From assembly GCF_018320785.1 (NCBI RefSeq), contig NC_054886.1, positions 10,849,207 through 10,913,206 of the forward strand: a stretch of DNA of 64,000 nucleotides, written 5' to 3'. This document shows positions 47,946-58,789 of the stretch, in pieces; the first letter of the stretch is position 1, and the number at the start of each line of letters is the position of its first letter. A program made the translations under genes and the position numbers. Source of the DNA: Cheilinus undulatus (taxonomy: Eukaryota; Chordata; Actinopteri; Labriformes; Labridae). The notes beneath the pieces are model-generated. The model saw only the letters and a list, made by a program, of their open reading frames with translations, was not told the origin of the DNA and did not search any database.

Positions 47946-49860
47946 TATGTCCCTCCTTCTCATTGGTGAATTAGGTTTCTTCCACAAATAGTCGGGTCAA
48001 ATTCCTGTTATGGTCTACCACAGCTGTTTAATAAGTGAGTTGCGACATTCCCATGAACTGCAATTAAGGAATAATAATAATGAAATCAAATGAGAGTTCC
48101 AAACATTAGCTGTTTCTCAAAGTCCAGGGTGAAGGGTCCTCCCAAGTCAGGTCCCTGATCTGCGAGGCTAGAGTCCTTCCTGGCAACTATTGAACACAAA
48201 TTTGGAACAGTGTGTGATTACATCATAGGAATGCCCATGCCCATATATGCAGCGATGGCACAACAACTTTTACTCAGGGTCATTTAATATCATCATAATA
48301 TAAATAATAACATGGTTGTATACTCATACTCATCATTCAGTTTAACAAATTATGTACATAATAAATAATTTTTACCATCTCACATTAGACAACTGTACCA
48401 ATGAGAGGTATCTTGTGGCAACTAAGAGCAATGAGACAGACTCAGAGGTAGATCATGCCCTGAGCTGAAAGGCTGCATTCTCTCTATCATAATAAACCAG
48501 CTACATACCACAGTCAGCAAGTGAGCAACTTAGTAGACAACTTCATTCATGTGTAGAGGTTTTTCAACATCTAAAACAGCAATAATTCAAAAAACACGTG
48601 CAAGTGAATCCCAGCAGGGATCACTGTAAAACAAGCAACATCTTAACACAGCTAAACATCTAAAACAGATCTAAATACCCTGCACTCATGCATGATGGGA
48701 AAACTCTGCCTCCCAGATCTGAGATGGCAGTAGGCGGAGCTTAGATCAATTGACTCTCTATATCAGGGGTATCATGGTACAGTTAAACCTGGTCTGCAAG
48801 ATCATATCATATTTTTATTCTAACTGGCCCACGGGTATAAGGTCTGCAGATTTCCTCTAGTAAAACCTTGATGATCGAAATTATCCTTAAGTTATAAAAA
48901 TGTGTAAAAGTAAAAAGGAAAAGTAATTGGATCAAATGTCAGGAATGTAGGAAAAAAAATAGTTTGTGTTATATCATATTTTCAATTTCACAGCTCATAT
49001 TTATGACTTAAACTTGTGATTTTGACATTTTATTTCATATTTTGACATTTTGAACTCAAGATTTCAGATTGAATCTCATATTTTGTCCTTTAAAATGCAA
49101 GATTTCGAATTTTATCTCATTTGCCTTTTAAAGTCATTATCTTGACTTTAAATTTCATGTTTTGATCCCAAAAACTTATCTTGTCATTTATTAAGTAAGT
49201 ATTAAGTATTATCCTGTTTTGTAAAACTGCAATAATGCAATTACACAATGCATTAAGAATAATAAGCACAAAATTAAGGCACAGTCAAAAACTATAATTA
49301 GCAAACTCAAATGCTTAGTCATGCTGCCAACTTACAGCTCTGCTAGCTAAAATTCTAACTACAAATATAGAGCCAAAAATATGAAGCGCAAACTTAAACA
49401 TCACACTCTGTCTCTATCATAAAGCATAAAAATATCATACTCACTGACAAATAGTGTCCAAGACCAAAAATCCCCCCCCCAAAAAAAAAAAGAATTCTGC
49501 AGGAGGTGAATCAATGCCATCTGCACTCCAAGGTACTCACATGACAATTAACTAGCACATAGCCACTGGTCTCTTTTCAACCAGGAGGGGGCAGTGTAAA
49601 AACAAAACTTAACTCAGACTGTATACAGACTTTACAGGCAGTGTAACAATCAAACTGAACTGACTTAAAGGACAGAATAAGAAGTATGTAGAAAAGTAAA
49701 GTTAGAGATTTTTAAGACTAGTCAAAAAGTAAAATTACACAAAAACTACTCAATAACATTATGGGTAAATGTAATTAGTTACTTTACATCCCTAAAATGT
49801 TAAATCCCCTCCCTATATCATAAAAAAGGCTGGTATACTTGTGGTCAAAGTTGTAATTAG
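47946..49860. other. Intergenic spacer between Tc1 and gene B 3' flank
   Basis: No gene is recognised. A caggggtatca word at 48765 followed by ggcccacgggtat looks like the edge of a dispersed DNA transposon, but no matching second end was found. At 48960-49200 there are inverted-orientation copies of the AT-rich unit seen at 230-620 (ctcatattttgac). A C-run followed by an A-run lies at about 49472-49490. Confidence 0.45.
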
Positions 49861-49861
49861 T

Positions 49862-50310
49862 ATGCATCCATTCATCCATCTTCTTCCACTTATCCAGGGT
49901 CGGGTGGCAGCAGGTGAGCAAGTCCACCCGGACGTCCCTCTTCCCAGCAACATTTTCCAGTTCTTCCTGAGTTTTTCTGAGGCGCTCCCAGGCCAGATGG
50001 GATATATAATCCCTCTGGCGAGTTCTGAGTCTGCCCAGGGTCTCCTACCAGTTGGATGAAGACCTCCACAGGAAGGCACCCAGGAGGCATCCTGATCAGA
50101 TGCTCGAACCACCTCAACTAGCTCCTTTCAGTGTGAGGAGCAGCTGCTCCACCTCGAGATCCTTCCAGATGTCTGAGTTCCTCACTCTATCTATAAGGCT
50201 GAGCCAGGCCGCCCTCCTGGGGAATCTCAATCATGAGGTTCAGGTGCAATGGAGACCAGGCAGCAAGGGTGGAGGCCCAGGAGAACCGACCCCTAGCCGT
50301 GTAGACTGAA
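49862..50310 (-). mobile_element. 5'-truncated LINE fragment (3' end of ORF2)
   Basis: On the minus strand the broken frames read GCLLGAFLWRSSSNW, then YISHLAWERLRKTQEELENV, then a tail near cttcttccacttatccag and catccattcatccat. This matches the C-terminal end and the GATG-type 3' repeat of the element at 58.8-61.4 kb (DYVARLAWERLGIPWEELDE). It is therefore a dead-on-arrival copy of the same or a sister family, in the opposite orientation, about 0.3 kb beyond the spacer of gene B. Confidence 0.78.
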
Positions 50311-50569
50311 ATTAGACATTATGCATTAGTATTTACTGGAAATTGCAGCGAATATATATTTTCTACTGTTGATATAAGTTATGACTCGTCAAGTAGAAGT
50401 GGGATGTAGAGGGTTTGTAGCAAGGTCAGTGGTTTCATTACTCAGAGAGCTGGGGATGCAGGGACAGAATTTACAAAAGACAGTTAAGGAGATGTCAGAC
50501 GACGCAGTTCAGGCCAGTCAGTTGATTTGGATGAGGAGTCATAACGCTCTACCTCCCCCTACTCCCTTG

Positions 50570-51243
50570 TATTCTGTTTAATCATGACTAGAACCCAAAA
50601 CCAGCCGAGTCATGAAACAAACCATCAAAGAATAGCAAAAAACAACAAAAAAGAAACATTAAAAGTCACGTGGTATTTTATAATGTGTGTATTTTTTTCC
50701 ATTTAATCTATCTAATCTTAATCTCTTCCTCCTTTAAACTGATGGAGTATTTTCTTCTGTAAATAAAGGAAGAATAAAACACAAAGAAATGAATTCAGGA
50801 TTTCCATCTTTTATTGTGTTAAAGGTGGCCAAGTGCAGACATTGGAAGGTGTAGTGATAAGAAAAATATAATGGAAGTAACTGATAAGAACAAGATCTTC
50901 ACGGGGGACACATGAAACTTTCTTCAGATGAAGCAGAACATTTGAATCTCGATAATTCCCGATATGAATGCAGAGCACAGAAACCTTGAGTTGATTCTGA
51001 GGGAGGATTCCCTCACTCCTCGCCAGTTCAGCACACTTTTCCTGAAGTTGCCAACAAAGACAGTTAGCATGAGATGGACAGTAAAGTTGTGGTTGTTACT
51101 CCAATACAGTCTAAACTAAAAGATACAGAATTAATGTCAAACAGAACCCAGGAGACCTTCTGAAGATCTTCATGAAGCAACAGATAAATACTCATTATTG
51201 CAGGAAATCAGAGTAAAGTGAACTTTGAAGAAGCATGTTCCCT
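50570..51243 (-). other. Gene B 3' UTR, polyadenylation signal and 3' spacer
   Basis: A minus-strand AATAAA at 50810-50815 lies about 430 bases after the gene B stop. Sequence beyond it contains the array spacer (attctgtttaatcatgacta, then ccaaaaccagccgagtcatg; 50570-50620), the third of four copies. Parts of the UTR (ggtggccaagtgcagacatt) align with the 3' ends of units C and D. Confidence 0.65.
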
Positions 51244-54200
51244 TCAAGCATCCATCACTGTTACATGTTTTCCCTGAGCATGGACTAGCAGGTCAGCTTG
51301 TCTGATTTTCAGCTGTGTGCCTTTCTCCAGCCACCCAAACACAGGGATCAGACCGTGTTTGAAGGTATCAGAGAAGGTGTAGATGTGAACCCTTCGATCT
51401 GCATCATAAAATGACACCTGACCCTCCCCCATGTCCACGTACACCCCAACCCGTGCAGGCATGGTCGCCTTCTGCAGGTTAACAGGCGTGTTGTCACATG
51501 CCCAGAATCTAGACGCCCTTAACAGGGTGTAGAAACCTCCATGAGGGAACAGGGTGGGGCTTTTCTTCTTCAGAGTGGACTGGGACATCACTCCAAACCT
51601 CCAGTAGCCTTCAGACGACACCTCCACCTCCCAGTAGTGTCTCCCAGCAGAGATGATGGTGTCTCCCAGCACAAAGGGCTGCTCGAGGTCCCTCTGACTC
51701 TGAGAATGAGATGAGGAAGGCTCAGTCTCAGAGAGATGCAGGTCTGAGGTGAGCCAGGGGTGACATGTGGAGACGTCAAACCGTACAGACACTGGATTAG
51801 AGAAAGAGACAGAGAAACATCAGGAGTAGAAGTGATAATAGCACATATGTCAAAGTCAAAGTTAGGTTCAACAGTTCAACGGTCTGTTTTCTATCTTAAT
51901 ATGTCCGTCGTTGATTGTGAGTGTTAATTACCTGCAGCGCTCTGAATCCACTGCCACACTGAAACACAAACAGATAAAAACATAACAGCAAGTTATTAAA
52001 AACAAAAATCAAACACTCAGAAAGAAAATAAGCTCCATATAGTACGAACAGGCACTCCACAAAGCAATCTAAATGAGAAATATAGATATAGACCAGTAAA
52101 GGATGTCAGCTGACTCACCAGAGTTCGGGATGTATTTGGGGTTTCCGCTCGTCGTCTTCCACGCTTTCTGTTTGCTTGGCAGCCACATCTTTGAGACAGC
52201 TTCCTGCAGGTTTAAATTCATCTCACATTACTGTCTGCTGTTGTCAATTTGAACATGTTTTTTTCTGGTCTTTCTCCTCTTTACCTCATGTCTGGTTTAA
52301 ACATGTTCCACATCATGTGTACACTCATCAGTAATCAGATTATTCCTTATTTATCAGCAGTAATGTCACAGCAGAAACAAAAATGGAAAGACACATTTTT
52401 GGACACAACGGGAAATGATCTGACACAATCTGATCTGATCCAGTACAATAATATATGCTAAGATATTAAATAATACAGTATGAAAATCTAACAGGATATG
52501 ATATGATGGGTAATGATGAGGTGAAATGACACAATATATGATATGATATGGAAAAATACAATGTGATGGAAGATGAGAAAAGACAAGAAAATACCAGATA
52601 AGATTATTTGATATCTAAATCGATTAGAAAATTTGTGGTACAATTTTTTTTGAAGACATGATACAGTATAAAATATGATTAGATATGAGAGAGATGGAAC
52701 ATGGCCAAACAAGATGATAGAACACAATCTGGTACAGTACTCTATGATACGATACAGTATAATATGTTACGATAAGATTGTATAGTCACTTACTGCTAAG
52801 CTATGACAACATACCCAAACATAATGTTTGCGTAACACAAACATTACATTATGATAAAGAAACATTAACTTTAATGTTTTCCCTAATGTATAATTTGTTA
52901 CTTAAACATGAAGTTCATGTGACATTAACATTACGCAAACATAACATTAACGCAGTGTTTACATAATGTAAACATTAAATTATGAGAGTGTATCATTTAC
53001 GCTTGCAATAACGTAACATGTATGTCATGTAATGTGACATGTGATAATGTGATTTAACATTTACATTAACCTTGCGTTTGTGTTACATAAACATTGAGTT
53101 ATTGTGACGTTAACATTAATGTAAGTTTTATGTGATGTAATGTTGAGGTTAATGTAATGTTATGTTAATGTAAAATAATGTTCAGTTAACTTTTGTGTTA
53201 TGTAAACATTACATTACTGTGATGTTTATGCTAAGGTAATGTTTACGTTAAGGTTATGAAACAATACAATGTGAAACGATACAATACATCGGATAAAAGA
53301 AGGCATGTTATGTTTAAGTTACAATAATGTAATGTTTTTGTTTCATTATAATTGAATATATGTGAGATAAAGTAGGTTACAATTCAGTATGTTACATTAT
53401 GTTATGTTACAAGAGCACATGATGCCACAAAAAAGGTGCAAAACAGTATGACATGCTATGAGCTACGCTGAGTTGATACGATATGAGCTAAATTTAGATT
53501 AGATGAGACGAGACAAGACGGGATGATCTGATAAAATATGCCATCAAGTCTAAGAAGTTTGGTAATAAAATCTATGACATCCCTATTAAAACGTATTATA
53601 AATAATAACCAACAGAAACTCACCTCAGTATCCTCAGCCAGCAGAGACCAGGCCACAAACTCCAGCAGAGGAAGAATGGCTGACATCCTGGACTTGTTGG
53701 ATCCTTTGGGATACAGCAGCTTCTTCAGCTCATCATCAGACACACCGTGAGCCTGGGGGTACAATTTGAGATATAGGACAGGATATATGACACATCCTGA
53801 CATGTATTTATATCCCCAAACATGAGAACTCATCTCCTAAACAGACCTCTTTAATATCCCTCAGCTCTACAGCCCACTGTAGCAGTCTGTCATTGAGCTT
53901 CTCCTCATCTGGTCTCTCTTTCTCTCTTCTTCTGCTCTTCACATTTGTTCCTCTAGTTTTCATGTTGGCCTGGAGATAAAACACAGAACCTCGGGTTTGT
54001 GGATTTACTGTGAAATATGTTAATATGATTCACATATTTCTCATGTTTAAGTCAAAGTATGACTAAATGAAGGAGTACTGACCATGTTCATCTCCAGCTC
54101 TGAGGCCCAGCTCAGGATCAGACTCTTGCCGATCTCCAGACTCTCTGGCTCTCTGCTGCCCCCTGCTGGTGCCTCCTTCTTCTTTCTGCTATGTTTCCCC

Positions 54201-57200
54201 TGGACAAAAAAAAAACCCATCTGACATAAATCTTAAATACACTTTGAACCTGTGTTAGCTGTAGATATCACTCTGAATTTTTTTTTTCTAGTGGATTTAT
54301 TTGTCTCCTACATCACTGGTTCTTTATTATTTTCAGTCTCCTTTTAACCCCAGTCTTAATGAAGCCAAACATGATGTAGCTTTATTCCACGTTTTGGGAC
54401 TTTTCTGCACCATTGACCATGATATATCAGACAATATAAGCAGGTTAAAACATGTAGATTTGGAACTATGAAAGTATGGAGGATGCTGATATCTTTCTGT
54501 TACCTGGCTGATGTTGTTGACCTCCTCTGAGAGTTTTTGCAGTAGCTCCATACACCCAGACAGACTCTGCATGGACATCAGATCAGACTGAAAGGAGGAG
54601 AAACTGATTTCAACACACTATCCTTTATTTATTTGACTCTGATTTGGACTTTCAGCTACCTTTGCTACAGACGAGGACATCCAGGCTGGAACAGTGCACG
54701 ATAAATCATTAGATTCTTTAATCTGCAGGAAATATCACATGAAAAATGCACCTTAAAACCGAAGAATCTTTCAGAAATAATGAATGAATGTCATGAGATT
54801 GAACAGCCGACCTGGAGCTCACTGATGTCAGGTCTCAGCCAGGATGCAGAGCTCACTTGAGTGATTTTCTCCACAGCTTTGGTCTAAGGAAAAAAAAAAA
54901 AAAGTTTGGTGTACACAAGCCCGAAGTGGACATACATCCATAGTCTTTATTCTACTTAGTTTTCCTGTTATAACAATTAAAACTTCAGCCAATTATTCAA
55001 GATTTCACTGTAATTCATAATCATTCTGGGCATAACAAGGCTGGTTTCCCCAGTACAAAGAGGTAATTTCTAAGAAATTACCAAAATTTCATTCTAAGCA
55101 AAATTCACAAACTTAATTTGTGTGGTCAAAATGTTTTCAGGTGTGGGTGTTCATTAGTCATGAGTGGGTGGAAATGAATCCTTATGTCTGACTAGTTTAG
55201 AACCACTGCTGTTGAATTCTGATTAAATGAAGAGACCATGAAGACTGACACCATTGATAACATGGTGACAAATTCAAGTTTTTAACTGTGTAATAAAGCT
55301 GTTTAAAATTAACTTAACAAGATGTCTGCAGCATTTTTATGTTTTTAATAAATCAGGTTCCTTCAGGCCCTGTTTACTTCATTTATTCATTTATTTATTC
55401 TCATCTTTGAGTTGAATACAAAAACCCAGAACGATTGAATTTGCATGTTAAATGAATTTATCAGATCATGCTGATATTTTGTTTTTATGATGCATTTTCA
55501 GAATAAAGTAAAAATTGAACATTCGATGTCTTTGATACCTGCAAAAGTATTCATCCCCTTGGATAAATCTTTAGTTTATGAATGCTGAGACACAGCTGAC
55601 CTGGAGCTCACTGAGGTGAGGTTTCAGCCAGGGTTCAGAGCTCACAAGACTGACTTTCTCCAAAGATTTGGCCTGAGGATGGAAGATGTGCAGAAGTGTC
55701 CAATGTAGAAGATTGAATGCCAAATTGAAAATAAACATTGGAATAACTGCTTTATGAATGATTTATTTTTATTTTACTATTTATTTATTTTTAAAGCTTA
55801 AAAGTTAAGAGAGGTATATTTTTGTTGTTTGAGACACAAACATTTTTTCTTAAATTCTGTGTTTTAAGTCGGGATTCGGAAATTTAACTCAGAATTCAGG
55901 GATCTAAGTCAGAATTCTCAAAAAGGTCAGGCCTCAGGGTTTAGGGTCAGCATTCTGAAATAAAATGAATTAAGAATAATGAATCTCATGATATACAGCC
56001 GACCTGTAGCTCACTGAGTTCAGGTCTCAGCCAGGGTTCAGAGTTTGAAAGACTGAATTTCTCCACAGCTTTGCCCTGAAGATAAACATTAAAAACATTT
56101 AATCAGCCTTAATTAAATCTTGATGTAAAGAGAGTGGACTATATTGAAGCTCCAACAGCAAAATGGAACTCAAAATTGGAATAGCTGCATGTTAAACACT
56201 ATCAGGTTTATAAAAGTATGCTTGATGTTCTTAGTTTCTATGTGGCTACTCAGGTTACTGTGGGAGAAACAGCCTATCCCAAGAACCAGATGTAGATGAG
56301 TGGGAATCCTGATTCCCAAGAAGAAGGAGTCCTCTGATCTAATCCAGTTCTGTATCATGTCACTCTTGAATGTTGAAGGGAAGATTTTCTTTAGTTTCAG
56401 ACACAGAGGTTAAATAGTTATTTAGAAATGAACAGGTTAAGAGACACAACAGCGCAGAAAGAAAATGTCAAAAAAGAATGTCACAGCCCCAGTGTTCTAT
56501 TGTTCTATTCAGTTTCTTTGAAACTGATAAATGAGTAACAGAAATAAAAATCAAAACAAAAAGAGTTTGTTTTTAGTTTTCTGTTCCCCAGTATAATATA
56601 AAGTGTCTGAAAGTGCCCTGGGTGGCTGGTCCCCCTTGTTTTGCTTTTATGTTTTTAAGAGTAAATTGGTGAACAGCTTGTTTCTTGATTATCAACATAA
56701 AAATCTGTTTGCTATAATGTACACTGACCCGCCCTGACTGACCTGTCCAATCAGATTGGTGAGATTTGTTCTGCAGTCCATCAATCTTTGCACCTTATTT
56801 TTGTCAACCATTATATGTGTTTTGATTCAAAATAGATGAATAATGCTATGTCAATGTTTGTCTTCTAGACTTGGAATAAGGATTTGATTTGTTATTTTTT
56901 CAGTCATTTAGGCTATCTTGTGGTTATCGTTTATAATACAAAGGGTTAATAGCTTATAGTCAAAGGAAACCAGAGTAGCCCACAAAGGTGCAAACTTTGA
57001 TTTCCTGATCATTGTGTCACAGTGAAACAGGTACATGTACTACAACTGTAAAATAAAGGTTTGAATAACAAGCCGGCTTAAACATGCCCTGGATTTGAAT
57101 ATCTCTGGATTACTGTAAATCCCTTCATGCAATAAATCAAATAAAAAGTGGAGTAATCTTTGAGCTGAAGTATTTTTTCATATCAACATAAAGCCAACCT

Positions 57201-57745
57201 TTTTATGTGTTGATATTCAGAGGAAGAGCAACACAAAAATCAACATGGAATGTTTGATTATTTAAAAATCAGACCAAACTTCTAAAAGTAACTGCAAGAA
57301 GACATCATGAGTTTATTTAGTTAGTTGATGTGGTGTATCTAGTATGTAGCAGCGAGAAGCATGAGATGTCATGAGAAGTACAGTATTAGTGGATTTCAAA
57401 ACTACAGATTTGGTTATTAGTGCCCCATGATAGTTTTCAAAGTTTAAGTCACCTTTTTCGAATTATGCCAAACAGTTATGAAATTTACAAGACAAAATAA
57501 ACAAGATTATCAAATTCAGAGTAAATACACTACTTTCACCGATAAATGAATGTTCCTCTAATATTCTCTTTAAGTTTGACTTTGTCATATTGGCTTTACT
57601 CTAAACAGAATGACTTCACATAACAAAGGTTGACCCTTTCGCCGACTTTTTAACATTCTTTTCATTAGAAATAATAATTTAAAAAAAAACCTACCCATTT
57701 CTTTGTTTTTACAAATTTACTTTGGGTCTCTGACACAGGTGTCAT
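51244..57745 (-). CDS. Gene B: coiled-coil PRY-SPRY (B30.2) protein, unrecognised family, 12 coding exons
   Basis: Exons 5' to 3': 57695-57745, 56004-56075, 55601-55672, 54812-54883, 54660-54722, 54504-54587, 54083-54199, 53847-53969, 53624-53752, 52119-52203, 51932-51958, 51244-51791. All junctions are GT-AG and in frame, giving 480 aa plus stop. The start is the ATG at 57743-57745: gene A's upstream ATG is ATA here, with stops beyond it. Residues 18-89 are three tandem copies of a 24-residue module (EKVSLVSSEPWLKPHLSELQ type), one per exon; gene A has one. Then come helical exons (90-261), VWQWIQSA from the 27-nt exon, and PRY-SPRY (299-480: STCHPWL, GRHYWEVEVSSEGYWRFGV, FYDADRRVHIYTF, and an end GWLEKGTQLKI that gene A lacks). 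No RING, B-box, NACHT, signal peptide or membrane segment is seen, so an intracellular protein is likely. Function is unknown; PRY-SPRY suggests a protein-binding, possibly immune, role. Confidence 0.86.
52204..53623. repeat. Gene B intron: GATAC-like tract and AACATTA/TAATGTT-rich tract
   Basis: The intron homologous to the satellite-filled intron of gene A. The first part (52430-52780) has gatac/gatatg words. The second (about 52800-53330) is dense in aacatta, taatgtt, tgtttacataatgtaaaca and similar words. These are largely self-complementary, so the region is full of short palindromes. Confidence 0.8.
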
Positions 57746-58090
57746 ATTCACTGCTATTGTCCATCTAGAGTCAGTTGACAGTCTCACCTATAAAACCCAC
57801 ATGAAGAACAAAATATGAACTTATAGACACAAAAACGAAGTAAATCTGATCTATTATTTCAAATGAAGTTTCCTTCAACCACAAACACAAAACCAAAGAA
57901 ATAATCCCAGAAGTTACTTTCCGTCTTCGATGTTTCTCTGAATCAGTGGTCAGGTTTGTGGAGTCTGAACTTTGAATGTTTTTATGATCTCATAATAAAT
58001 GTTATAAAACTGTTTACTGGATGTAACCTTTACTTCTGAATGAAGGACTTTGATCAGATCAGATCATGATTAAAACTGGTCTAACCATCT
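57746..58090 (-). promoter_or_regulatory. Gene B 5' region conserved with genes A and C
   Basis: This stretch aligns with 31065-31400 and 46085-46360. It includes the acceptor-like tttatag before the first coding exon, a candidate donor of a non-coding exon at about 57916 (ggaaa|gtaact), and the words gagtctgaactttg and ctcataataaatgt. The spacing to the 3' end of unit D (polyadenylation signal at 58426-58431) is only about 0.7 kb, so the promoter should lie within it. Confidence 0.4.
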
Positions 58091-58789
58091 TGGATTATGA
58101 AAAAAACACAAAGCAAAATAATACTAAATAAATCAGGTAATCAATTCTTCCCTTTTTCTCTGCTGTTTTCTGTTTAATCACGACTAAGATTCAAAATCAG
58201 CAGTCATGAAAAAAACAATAAAGAAATGTTCTTTAAAAAAAAAATCACATGATAATTAGCTATTCTTTCCGTTTTCTCATTCCTTCTGTTATTTGCCTGT
58301 TTATTTTGCCTTTGCTTTTTAATCTAATCTACTCCATCCTAATTAATTCAGTGTGTTGCTTCTGTAATTAAAGGAATTAAAGGAATAAAACGAGAAAATA
58401 CAGAGATGAACAGTGATTTATACCATTTATTGTCAAGGTGGCAAAGTGAAATCATTAAGATGTGCAGTGATTAAAAATAATAATTAATGACATGAAATCA
58501 TTGATTGACATGAACATGCTTTTCATCAGAGAGAACACAGACAACCTCCATCAGATCAAACAGAACAAATCTGTTTTTCCAGAGCACAGAAACCATCCAG
58601 TTGCCATCATCAGTTTCAGTTTGTTCCCTGATCACTAGGTGTAAGTTTCCTCTACATAAAAATGATTCACTGATATGTGTTTTTTAAACAAAAATCAAGG
58701 TTAAAAGTTTTAATGACAACTTTCATATAAAGTATGAAAAATAACAGCAAGAGAGACAACAAAGGTAAATATAACTTTATTCAAAGGTA

